A DNA stretch of 64,000 nucleotides, taken from Sanguibacter antarcticus. Lineage in GTDB: Bacteria; Actinomycetota; Actinomycetes; Actinomycetales; Cellulomonadaceae. A model generated the notes under the pieces. The model did no database searches. It saw nothing but the letters and a program-made list of their open reading frames with translations, and was not told the DNA's origin. The stretch is from NCBI RefSeq assembly GCF_002564005.1, contig NZ_PDJG01000001.1:1116001-1180000 (forward strand), written 5' to 3'. Both the position numbers and the translations under genes were made by a program. Below, one piece after another: positions 51,166 to 58,966 of this stretch (position 1 is the stretch's first letter; the number at the start of each line of letters is the position of its first letter).

Positions 51166-51651
51166 GTGTCCCGCTCCCACCCTGCGCCGCGCTCCCCCGC
51201 GCCCCGACCTGCTCGACCCACCCCGCGATCGTCCGGTGCTCGGCCACCCCGGCGCCGCTTCCGGCACTGGGTCCCTGTCGTGGCGTTCGTGGTCGGCGCG
51301 ACGGCCGCTCTGGCCCTCGGCGTCGTCCCGTGGTGGCTGCTCGCCCTCTACGGCGTCATGAGCATCGTGTGCTTCATCGCCTATGCGGCGGACAAGCGCG
51401 CCGCCCGTCTGGAGCGGCGCCGCGTGCCCGAGCGCACGCTGCTCGACCTCGGGCTCGTGTGCGGCTGGCCGGGTGCGATCGTCGCGCAGCAGGTCCTGCG
51501 TCACAAGACCGTCAAGCAGAGCTTCAGGTCGGCGTTCTGGCGGACCGTGGTCGTCAACCTCGCGCTCGTGACCTTCCTCGTCTCACCGCTCGCGACCATG
51601 GCTCTCGACAACGTTCTCGAGCTCACGGGAATCACCGACCGTGCGCTCTGA
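51166..51651 (+). CDS. DUF1294 membrane protein
   Basis: 161 residues from GTG. A basic, Pro/Arg-rich N-terminus (1-40) precedes two N-terminal helices, the conserved segment IAYAADKRAARLERRRVPERTLLDLGLVCGWPGAIVAQQVLRHKTVKQSF (about 75-123, read in pieces) and a final helix. DUF1294 proteins sometimes follow a cold-shock domain; here only the membrane part is present. Function unknown. It may be zinc-regulated, since the Zur-like site covers its promoter. Confidence 0.75.
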   Translation: MSRSHPAPRSPAPRPARPTPRSSGARPPRRRFRHWVPVVAFVVGATAALALGVVPWWLLALYGVMSIVCFIAYAADKRAARLERRRVPERTLLDLGLVCGWPGAIVAQQVLRHKTVKQSFRSAFWRTVVVNLALVTFLVSPLATMALDNVLELTGITDRAL

Positions 51652-51687
51652 CCCTCACGGACGAGCGCACTGAGGCAGGATCGATCG

Positions 51688-52293
51688 ATGGACGTCACAC
51701 CGGCTGCACACGACCCCGTCGAGACCCTGCGCACCCTCGTCTCTGCCGTCGAGCGGCGGCCCGTGCTCGTCGGGATCGACGGGCAGGGTGGCGCGGGCAA
51801 GTCCACGTTCGCGCATGCCGTCGCCGGCGCGCTCGCCAGCGCGTGCGTCGTCGAGGGCGACGACTTCTACCGAGACATGGACGAGGACGCACGCGCGGCT
51901 CTCGGCCCGGCCGAGGGCGTCGAGCAGTACTTCGACTGGCAGCGCCTGCGTCGCGAGGTGTTCGAGCCCGTCCGGCGCGGCGCCGCCGTGCTGCGCTACC
52001 AACGATACGACTGGGAGCACGCGACGATGGGCTCCTGGACCGAGCAGCCCATGCCCGGCGTCGTCATCGTCGAGGGCATCTACACGCTCCGTCCCCAGCT
52101 CGTCGACCTCCTCGACGTCACGGTATGGGTCGAGACGCCTGAGAAGACGCGCCTGCAGCGCCAGCTCGCGCGCGGAGAGAACAGCGGCGAGCAGATCGCC
52201 CGCTGGGTCGCCGCAGAAGACCACTACGTGGCGTCGTGCGACCCGCGATCCGTGGCGGCCCTGCACGTCGAGGGCAGGGACCACGCGTGGTGA
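51688..52293 (+). CDS. uridine kinase-like P-loop kinase
   Basis: 201 residues. Walker A GIDGQGGAGKST (29-40), then VVEGDDFYRDMDEDARAALG and YDWEHATMGSWTEQ and VVIVEGIYTLRPQL, the uridine kinase/phosphoribulokinase fold. It is shorter than true uridine kinases and lacks a clear nucleoside-binding domain, so it may phosphorylate another small molecule. The Asp of GDDFY is the likely catalytic base. Thirty-six bases separate it from the DUF1294 gene, so co-transcription is possible. Confidence 0.75.
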   Translation: MDVTPAAHDPVETLRTLVSAVERRPVLVGIDGQGGAGKSTFAHAVAGALASACVVEGDDFYRDMDEDARAALGPAEGVEQYFDWQRLRREVFEPVRRGAAVLRYQRYDWEHATMGSWTEQPMPGVVIVEGIYTLRPQLVDLLDVTVWVETPEKTRLQRQLARGENSGEQIARWVAAEDHYVASCDPRSVAALHVEGRDHAW

Positions 52294-52384
52294 CGGCGCC
52301 CCTGGCGTGCGTCCGACGACGGCATCGACGTCGATCCATGCGTCATGAGCATGGGCATAGATGATCTTCGATGGTTCCAGCAGG

Positions 52385-52984
52385 TCACGGGAGGTCTGCG
52401 ACGAGACGATCGATGAGCGGGAAGGTCGGGAACGGCTGGTCGACATCGCCGAAGTGGCCCTCGTCGCGAACGATCTGGGTGCCGCCGAGGTGGTCGAACA
52501 TCGCACGGCCCTGCTCCGCGTCGCACCCGTAGGGGTCCGTGACGGAGTTGACGAGGTACAGGTCAGCGACGTGCGCCGAGATCGCCGCCCAGTCGTAGCT
52601 GCTCTGCAGCACGGGCTCGTCCGCGTCGTTCGGCGGGGTGCAGTACCCAGCGACGAGGATGGCCTGCGCCACCCTCACGTCGAGGTGCTCGAGGAGGCTC
52701 AGCAGCAGCGCAGCGCCTCCCGAGTGCCCGACGAGCACGGTGCTCTCGTCGAAACGGTGCCGGCCGAGCACGTGCGGCACGAACGTCTCGGCCGGCTCGA
52801 CGTTGAGGCCCGGGTAGTGCGGGATCTCGACGGCGAAGCCGCGCGCGGCCAGCCTGTCCCCCAGCCACCGGTACCAGCACACGTCCGGGTTCGCACCGGT
52901 GCCGTGGAAGATGATCGCCCGGCGCGTCACCGACTGGTCGTGGGCCGGTGGGTGCGGCTCTCTCCCTAGACCGTGGACCGCCAC
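52385..52984 (-). CDS. alpha/beta hydrolase (RBBP9/YdeN-like)
   Basis: 199 residues from GTG at 52984, four bases after the stop of the previous gene. Nucleophile elbow VLVGHSGGAALLL (Ser88), acid in NSVTDPYGCD (about 152) and His in EGHFGD (about 178) complete a serine-hydrolase triad. The family includes small esterases of unknown substrate; the YNPH-type short N-terminal basic stretch is intact. The gene is coupled to the small membrane protein upstream. Confidence 0.82.
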   Translation of the reverse strand: MAVHGLGREPHPPAHDQSVTRRAIIFHGTGANPDVCWYRWLGDRLAARGFAVEIPHYPGLNVEPAETFVPHVLGRHRFDESTVLVGHSGGAALLLSLLEHLDVRVAQAILVAGYCTPPNDADEPVLQSSYDWAAISAHVADLYLVNSVTDPYGCDAEQGRAMFDHLGGTQIVRDEGHFGDVDQPFPTFPLIDRLVADLP

Positions 52985-52987
52985 CGG

Positions 52988-53248
52988 TCAGGACCCACCG
53001 CGAGCGCCCGTGCCGGCGGAAGGAGCCAGCACGGAGCGTGCAGTGAAGACGGCGACGACGACCATCGCGGCAGCCATGACGACGGCGCCCCAGATCCCGG
53101 CGGCCGGCCCTAGGTCACCGAACGAGGGGACGAACGTCATCGCTCCAGCGACTGCGACCACGGCGCTGGCGGCTGCGACGATCCGGTTCGACCTCCGTCG
53201 CGAGGTGCGGCGTCGGTCGAGCGGTGCGGTGGAATCTGACCTCGTCAC
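52988..53248 (-). CDS. small two-helix membrane protein
   Basis: 86 residues from GTG. A basic N-terminal stretch precedes two hydrophobic helices (about 22-42 and 52-70) and an Ala/Gly tail. GGGGGG lies seven bases before the start. Unknown function; translationally coupled to the hydrolase gene, whose start comes four bases after this stop. Confidence 0.55.
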   Translation of the reverse strand: MTRSDSTAPLDRRRTSRRRSNRIVAAASAVVAVAGAMTFVPSFGDLGPAAGIWGAVVMAAAMVVVAVFTARSVLAPSAGTGARGGS

Positions 53249-53297
53249 TGTGCTGCCCCCCGTGGTGCTGTGAACCTCATGAGTCCACCGAGCCTAG

Positions 53298-54383
53298 TCA
53301 GCGTGGTGCGTCAGGTCCAGGCTCTGGCGGGGATGCGGCGTCGGTCGGTGCTGCGTCGGTCGGTGCCGGGTCTGGCTGGTGGATCGCGACAGCGGTGACG
53401 CCGCTCCCGGACGTGAGCCCCTTCTTGCGCAGGGCACGGGCTCTCTCCCCCGCAGAGCGCAGGCGCGGGTTGACGTACTCGTCGATGCCGAAGTTGATGA
53501 GCGAGAGCGCCATGCCGAGGAGTGCGATGCACAGGCCTGCGGGCACGTACCACCACCAGAAGTCAGGGAACGCGCCGTTCTGCTGAGCCCAGAAGAGGAT
53601 GGTGCCCCAGTTGAGGTTCGTGATCGGGATGACCCCGATGAACGCGAGCGTCGTGAGCCCGAGGACAGCGGCGGTGACCGTGCCGACAAAGCTCGACGCG
53701 ATGATCGCCGTGAGGTTCGGCAGCATCTCGACCGTGATGATGCGGTAGAGCGGCTCACCGTTCGCGCGTGCGGCCTGCACGAAGTCTCGGTTGCGCAGCG
53801 ACATCGTCTGGGCGCGCAGCACGCGGCCTCCCCATGCCCATCCGGTGAGCGCGAGGACCGCGGAGATGAGCACGAGGCTCGGGTTCTCGTACTGCGAGGC
53901 GACGATGATCATGAGCGGGAGGGCGGGAAGCACGAGGAAGACGTTCGTCAGCGCGGAGAGCGACTCGCCGCGCCACCCTGCGACGTAGCCGGCGGTGACC
54001 CCCACCGCGACGGCGATGATGGTCGCGATGATCGCGGAGAGGAAGCCGACGACGAGGACGCCACGCGTCCCGTAGATGATCTGGCTGAGGACGTCTTCTC
54101 CCATGTGCGTGGTCCCGAGCAGATGGTGCCACGAGGGTGCCTGCTTGAGCGCCTCGAAGTCTTTGTCGAGCGGACCGTAGGGGGCGATGACGTCCCCGAA
54201 GATCGCGAGCAGGGCGAAGAACCCGAGGATGCACAGGCCGGTGATCGACTTGCGGTTGCGGAACATCGCGAAGGACTGAGCCCAGCGGGCGCCGGCGCGG
54301 CGGCCACCTGAGGCTCGGGGCGCGCGAGGGGCCTCTGCGGGGAGGCCGGTCTCACCTGTGGCGGTCGTGGTCGTGTGCGTCAT
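53298..54383 (-). CDS. Opp/Dpp-type ABC importer permease (C subunit)
   Basis: 361 residues. Six membrane helices and the BPD signature region ALTGWAWGGRVLRAQTMSLRNRDFVQAARANGEP (around 195-228, in pieces; the EAA loop is RDFVQAARANGEPLYRII). It forms the channel with the 327-residue permease encoded just upstream. N-terminal and C-terminal tails are disordered (DAAPTDAASPPEPG). Same-strand order SBP-ATPase-ATPase-permease-permease fits one operon with a GH3 glucosidase upstream, so the substrate may be an oligosaccharide rather than a peptide. Confidence 0.88.
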   Translation of the reverse strand: MTHTTTTATGETGLPAEAPRAPRASGGRRAGARWAQSFAMFRNRKSITGLCILGFFALLAIFGDVIAPYGPLDKDFEALKQAPSWHHLLGTTHMGEDVLSQIIYGTRGVLVVGFLSAIIATIIAVAVGVTAGYVAGWRGESLSALTNVFLVLPALPLMIIVASQYENPSLVLISAVLALTGWAWGGRVLRAQTMSLRNRDFVQAARANGEPLYRIITVEMLPNLTAIIASSFVGTVTAAVLGLTTLAFIGVIPITNLNWGTILFWAQQNGAFPDFWWWYVPAGLCIALLGMALSLINFGIDEYVNPRLRSAGERARALRKKGLTSGSGVTAVAIHQPDPAPTDAAPTDAASPPEPGPDAPR

Positions 54384-54386
54384 GGC

Positions 54387-55370
54387 TCATGCCTCCGTCT
54401 GGCGGGTGCGCGGGTCGAGTGCGGCGTAGGCGACGTCCGCGAGGATGTTCGCGGCGAGCACCGCCAACGTGATGACGAGGAAGAGTCCCTGGATGAGCGG
54501 GTAGTCCTTCGCGGTGGTCGCGTCGAGGAGCAGCTTGCCGAGCCCCGGGTAGGAGAAGACGAGCTCCATGACGAGCGTCCCGCCGACGATGAAGCCGAGC
54601 GACAGGGCGAAGCTCGAGAGCTGCGGGAGCACGGCGTTGCGGGCGGCATAGCTCACCATGACGCGCCGTGGGCTGAGCCCCTTCGCCTGGGCGACGGTGA
54701 CGTAGTCCTCGTCGAGGACGGTGATCATCATGTTGCGCATGCCGAGGATCCAGCCGCCGAGCGACGCGAGGACGATCGTCAGCGCAGGGAGCGCTCCGTG
54801 CTCGATGACGTCGGCGACGAACTCGAGCGTGAGGCCGGGACGGGCGCCCTTGCTGTAGGCGTGCGAGGCAGGGAACCAGCCGAGCGTGGACGACAGGAGG
54901 GCGATCGCGATGAGGCCCATCCAGAAGTACGGGACGGTGGAGAAGAACGTCGCGATCGGGACGAGCGCGTCCGCCCTGCTCCCCCGGCGCCACCCGATGA
55001 TGGTGCCGAGCGACGTCCCGACGAAGAAGCCGATGATCGTCGCGATGCCGACGAGGCCGATCGTCCACGGCAGCGCGACCGCGATGACGTCGGCGACGGG
55101 AGCCAGGCCCTTCGAGAACGACCGCCCGAGGTCGCCGGCGAACATCAGGCCCCAGTAGTCGATGTACTGGCGCAGGAGCGAGGCGTCCGTGTCGACGCCG
55201 AAGAGGGTGCGCAGGGACTCGATCGCCTCTGGGCTGATCGTGCCCTGGTTCTTCTGGAGGTAGGCAGAGACGGGGTCGCCCTTCATCATCCGTGGGAGGA
55301 AGAAGTTGATCGTGATGGCGGCCCATGCGGTGAACAGGTAGAACGCGGCGCGGCGCAGGAAGAATCGCAC
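54387..55370 (-). CDS. Opp/Dpp-type ABC importer permease (B subunit)
   Basis: 327 residues, six helices. The N-terminus starts MRFFLRRAAFYLFTAWAAITINFFLPRMMKGDP and the loop region has LDEDYVTVAQAKGLSPRRVM, typical of DppB/OppB. Ends FAALDPRTRQ-like (AALDPRTRQTEA). Three bases separate it from the C-subunit permease, and five from the upstream ATPase. The pair forms the translocation pore of the importer. Confidence 0.88.
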   Translation of the reverse strand: MRFFLRRAAFYLFTAWAAITINFFLPRMMKGDPVSAYLQKNQGTISPEAIESLRTLFGVDTDASLLRQYIDYWGLMFAGDLGRSFSKGLAPVADVIAVALPWTIGLVGIATIIGFFVGTSLGTIIGWRRGSRADALVPIATFFSTVPYFWMGLIAIALLSSTLGWFPASHAYSKGARPGLTLEFVADVIEHGALPALTIVLASLGGWILGMRNMMITVLDEDYVTVAQAKGLSPRRVMVSYAARNAVLPQLSSFALSLGFIVGGTLVMELVFSYPGLGKLLLDATTAKDYPLIQGLFLVITLAVLAANILADVAYAALDPRTRQTEA

Positions 55371-55374
55371 GGTC

Positions 55375-56184
55375 TCAGCCCTTCGTCTCGGTCACGGTGC
55401 CCGACCCGGAGAAGTGCTTCTCCGGGTCGGGTGAGGCGTCACGCAGCGCTCGTGTGTAGGGGTGCTGCGGGTTGAGGATGACGTCGTCGGACGGGCCGCG
55501 CTCGACGACGACCCCGTGGTTGAGCACCATGATCTCGTCGCTGAAGTGACGCGCCGTCGCGAGGTCGTGCGTGATGTAGAGGACGCCGAGGTTGGACTCC
55601 CTCTGGAGGTCGGCGAGCAGGTTGAGCACACCGAGCCGGATGGAGACGTCGAGCATCGAGACGGGCTCGTCGGCGATGAGCAGGCTCGGGCGGGACGCGA
55701 GCGCGCGAGCGATCGCGACGCGCTGGCGCTGTCCGCCGGACAGCTCGTGGGGACGACGGTCGATCGTGCTCCCGGGCTCGAGCCGCACCCGTTCGAGGAG
55801 GCGGGCAACCTCCGCGTCGACCTCTGCGCGCGGCACCACGTGGTCGAGGAGCAGCGGCCGCTCGATGTGGTGGCGGACCGTGTGGTACGGGTTCAGGGAC
55901 GCGAACGGGTCTTGGAAGACCATGCGCACCTGCTGGCGGTAGCGGCGCAGCGCGCGTCCCCGCCGCGGCACGGGCGCCCCGTCGAGAAGGATCTCCCCAG
56001 ACGTCGCGCGCTCGAGCTGGGTGAGGATCTTGGCGATCGTCGACTTTCCGCTCCCGCTCTGCCCGACGAGGGCGAGCGTGCGACCGGACGTCAGCGTGAA
56101 GCTCACGTCGTCGAGAGCGAGGAGGTCGCCTGCACCCCGGATGCGGTACCGCTTGGTGACGTTCTTGAGCTCGAGCGTGGTCAT
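55375..56184 (-). CDS. Opp/Dpp-type ABC importer ATPase (F subunit)
   Basis: 269 residues. Walker A LVGQSGSGKST (about 37-47), signature LSGGQRQRVAIARAL (about 150) and Walker B LLIADEPVSMLDVS. A C-terminal oligopeptide/dipeptide-type extension (NPQHPYTRALRDASPDPEKHF) marks the OppF/DppF class. It overlaps the start of the next ATPase by ATGA and powers transport by hydrolysing ATP with it. Confidence 0.9.
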   Translation of the reverse strand: MTTLELKNVTKRYRIRGAGDLLALDDVSFTLTSGRTLALVGQSGSGKSTIAKILTQLERATSGEILLDGAPVPRRGRALRRYRQQVRMVFQDPFASLNPYHTVRHHIERPLLLDHVVPRAEVDAEVARLLERVRLEPGSTIDRRPHELSGGQRQRVAIARALASRPSLLIADEPVSMLDVSIRLGVLNLLADLQRESNLGVLYITHDLATARHFSDEIMVLNHGVVVERGPSDDVILNPQHPYTRALRDASPDPEKHFSGSGTVTETKG

Positions 56185-57086
56185 CGGGCGGCCTCTCCTG
56201 CAGTGACGGCACCGGTGCCGCCGGTAGTGCCGGTTCCTTGCTCGGAGGTCCCGTCGGAGCCCCGGACGAACCCGCCGCGGGCTCCGGTGAGGCTCGGGAA
56301 GGACCCGAGGAGCCGGCGCGTGTACTCGTGCTGAGGGCGGTGGTAGATGTTCTCGGCGGTGTCGAGCTCGACAATCCGGCCCTCGCGCATGACGGCGATG
56401 CGGTCGGAGATCTCGAGCAGGAGCGGGAGGTCGTGCGTGATGAACACGACCGAGAAGCCGAGCTGCGAGCGCAGGTCCGAGATCTGCTCGAGGATCTCGC
56501 GCTGGACGAGGACGTCGAGGGCTGTGGTGGGCTCGTCCATGATCATGAGCTGAGGCTTGAGCGCGAGCGCCATCGCGATCATGACGCGCTGACGCATCCC
56601 GCCGGAGAGCTCGTGCGGGTAGGAGCGCAGGCGGTCGCGCCCGACACCGACGAGGTCGAGCAGCCCGGCGCACTCCTCCGTCCGCTGCTTGCGGGTCATC
56701 TGGGGGCGGTGGGTGGAGAACACGTCGGCGAGCTGGCGTCCCACGTTGAGGACGGGATTGAGGGCGTTCATGGCGCCCTGGAACACCATGGAGGCCTTGG
56801 CCCAGCGGAAGGCGCGCATCTGGTGGGCGTCGAGGGTGTTGAGGTCGACGTCCGTACCGGACTCGTCGTGGAAGACGGCCGAGCCGGAGGTGATGACGGC
56901 TGGTGGTTGGAGAAGTCGTTGCACACCGTACGCGAGGGTGGTCTTGCCGCAGCCGGACTCTCCTGCGAGGCCGAGGATCTCCCCGCGGCGCACGGTGAGG
57001 GAGACGTTGCGGACAGCCTCGACGGGTGGTTCGACGTCGTAGACCACGCTGAAGTCGCTGACGGTCAGCAGAGGTTCGTGGGTCAC
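56181..57086 (-). CDS. Opp/Dpp-type ABC importer ATPase (D subunit)
   Basis: 301 residues from GTG. Walker A LAGESGCGKTT (about 39-49), Q-loop VFQGAMNALNP, signature LSGGMRQRVMIAMAL and Walker B LMIMDEPTTALDVLVQ. C-terminal YHRPQHEYTRRLLGSFP is the DppD signature. A Gly/Thr-rich tail of about 25 residues follows. It pairs with the F-type ATPase, and lies 139 bases downstream of the substrate-binding protein gene. Confidence 0.9.
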   Translation of the reverse strand: MTHEPLLTVSDFSVVYDVEPPVEAVRNVSLTVRRGEILGLAGESGCGKTTLAYGVQRLLQPPAVITSGSAVFHDESGTDVDLNTLDAHQMRAFRWAKASMVFQGAMNALNPVLNVGRQLADVFSTHRPQMTRKQRTEECAGLLDLVGVGRDRLRSYPHELSGGMRQRVMIAMALALKPQLMIMDEPTTALDVLVQREILEQISDLRSQLGFSVVFITHDLPLLLEISDRIAVMREGRIVELDTAENIYHRPQHEYTRRLLGSFPSLTGARGGFVRGSDGTSEQGTGTTGGTGAVTAGEAAR

Positions 57087-57136
57087 TCGTGCTCCCAGGG
57101 TCGGTCGGGCTCGTCGTCGCCGGTGACGTCGAGCGC

Positions 57137-57168
57137 GGGTGCGCCGGGCCGGTGGGCCCGGCGCACCC
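57137..57168 (-). terminator. 14-bp hairpin between binding-protein and ATPase genes
   Basis: GGGTGCGCCGGGCC pairs exactly with GGCCCGGCGCACCC around a GGTG loop. On the minus strand it lies after the binding-protein stop and before the ATPase start. It may act as an attenuator or mRNA stabiliser, raising the binding-protein level relative to the rest. Confidence 0.7.
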
Positions 57169-57225
57169 TGGTGGTGCTCGCTGCGGTGGGACGGCAGCGT
57201 GGTGCGAGGTTCTCCGGGTGGAGGA

Positions 57226-58887
57226 CTACTCGGCTGGTTCGAGCTCGGTCAGGACGAGCACCGCGCTCGGGACTGTAGGGTCGGGGCTCGCATAGGGGTC
57301 CTCGTCGCTGGGCCAGCCGACGTAGCTGCGGGTGTTGTACTCCCCGATGGAGGGGCGGGTGCCGATCGGCATCGTGGGGACCTGCTCGACGAAGATCCGC
57401 TGGACGGTCTCGAGCGCGGCTGTCCGTGCGGCGTCGTCCGTGGCGGTGGCGTAGGTGTCGAGGGCCGCTGTGGCTTCGGCGTTGTCGAAACGGCCGAAGT
57501 TGAAGTCTGCGGCCTCGCCGAGGGGCTTGAGCCAGCGACCGTCCATGACGTCGCTGTAGAGGTCGTACGGCGTGGCCCCGGTGTCGGTCCAGTGCAGGAT
57601 GGCCTGGAAGTCGCCGTTGCCCTTGGCGTCCCACCACGAGTCAGAGTCGGGTGTGCTGACGGTCGCCTCGACGCCGAGCGTCTTGACGGAGTCGGCGATG
57701 AGGCTGATCCCGGTGACGTAGTCGTTCCAGCCTTGCGGGACGGTCAGCTCGAAGGTCACGGGCGTCCCGTCCGGGTCGACGAGCGTGTCGCCGTCCCACG
57801 TGTAGCCGGCGTCGGCGAGGACCTCGCGAGCCCCGTCGACGTCGACCGTGTAGGACACGCCGTCGTATGCCTCGGAGATGTAGCTGTCGCCGACGGGGGT
57901 CGGCAGGCCGGTGACCGACGTGAGAGCAGGGACACCGCCCTCACGGGCGATCGTGCGGTGCTTGTCGCGGTCGATGACCATGTTCACGGCGGTCCGGAAC
58001 GCGAGGTCGTCGAAGGGCTTGGTCTCGGTGTTGACGAACATCGTGTCGATGCCCAGGCCTGCGGGCGCCCAGTAGACGTTGTGCTCGGGGTCCTTGTCGA
58101 GGTAGGCCGACTGGATGTTGGGGATGAAGGCTTGTGCCCAGTCGGCGTCGCCGCTGGCGAGCGCCGTCGTGAGGGCGGTGTTGTCGTTGTAGGAGACGTA
58201 GTAGAGGGTCGGCACGGCGAGGTCGCCGCCCCAGTAGTCGTCCCGGGCGGTGAGCTCGACGCTCTGCGTCGTGAACTGCGAGAGCGTGTAAGGACCGGTG
58301 CCGACGGGCTCGAGGTTCGTCTCGGTCGTCGGGTCGGCGACACCCTCCCAGACGTGCTTGGGCACGATGAACTTGTGGAGCACCTTGTCCTGCTTGACGT
58401 ACATCGAGCTCTCGAACGTGACGGTAACCGTGTCACCGTCACGGGTCACGTCGGTCATACCGAGGGCGGCCGTGTCGAGCGCCGGCGTGTCCTTGAGGAG
58501 GGAGTAGGTGAACTCGATGTCTTCGGCGGTGAACTCTGTGCCGTCGTTCCAGGTGACGCCGTCTCTCGCGGTCAGGGCGACGGACGTGTAGTCGTCGGAC
58601 CACGTGATCTCGGACGCGAGCCACGGGCGGACCTCGGCGGTGGGGTCCAGCGTGTTGACGAACGCGACAGGTTCGAGGATCGCGTTGATGTAGCCGAGCT
58701 TGAGGCCGGAGGAGTCCCCGACCCAGGGGTTGTTGGACTCGGTCGCGATCGCGCCGTCAGGCTTGGCGATCGTCAGAGCCGCGCCGTCGCCGTCGGGGCC
58801 GGCAGCACTGCCGTCGCCGGACGAGCAGCTGGTCAGCAGCAGCGCTGCTGCGATCCCGATCGCAGCAGCTGAGGTCTTGAGCCTCAT
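57226..58887 (-). CDS. Opp/Dpp-type ABC solute-binding lipoprotein
   Basis: 553 residues from the ATG at 58887 (AAGGAGA upstream). Signal peptide with lipobox LLTSC. SBP family 5 domain: WLASEITWSDDYTSVALTARDGVTWNDGTEFTAEDIEFTYSLLKD (about 67-112, in pieces) and SYNDNTALTTALASGDADWAQ. Members bind peptides or, in several bacteria, oligosaccharides. The GH3 glucosidase gene is 79 bases upstream on the same strand. Sugars such as cello- or xylo-oligosaccharides are plausible ligands; this is inferred from neighbours only. Confidence 0.88.
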   Translation of the reverse strand: MRLKTSAAAIGIAAALLLTSCSSGDGSAAGPDGDGAALTIAKPDGAIATESNNPWVGDSSGLKLGYINAILEPVAFVNTLDPTAEVRPWLASEITWSDDYTSVALTARDGVTWNDGTEFTAEDIEFTYSLLKDTPALDTAALGMTDVTRDGDTVTVTFESSMYVKQDKVLHKFIVPKHVWEGVADPTTETNLEPVGTGPYTLSQFTTQSVELTARDDYWGGDLAVPTLYYVSYNDNTALTTALASGDADWAQAFIPNIQSAYLDKDPEHNVYWAPAGLGIDTMFVNTETKPFDDLAFRTAVNMVIDRDKHRTIAREGGVPALTSVTGLPTPVGDSYISEAYDGVSYTVDVDGAREVLADAGYTWDGDTLVDPDGTPVTFELTVPQGWNDYVTGISLIADSVKTLGVEATVSTPDSDSWWDAKGNGDFQAILHWTDTGATPYDLYSDVMDGRWLKPLGEAADFNFGRFDNAEATAALDTYATATDDAARTAALETVQRIFVEQVPTMPIGTRPSIGEYNTRSYVGWPSDEDPYASPDPTVPSAVLVLTELEPAE

Positions 58888-58966
58888 GGGATGTCTCCTT
58901 GGCTGGGGGCGTCTCCGCTGGTTGCGGCGACGGTCGTGCGGTCGTGCGGTCGTGCGCGGGGCGTCG

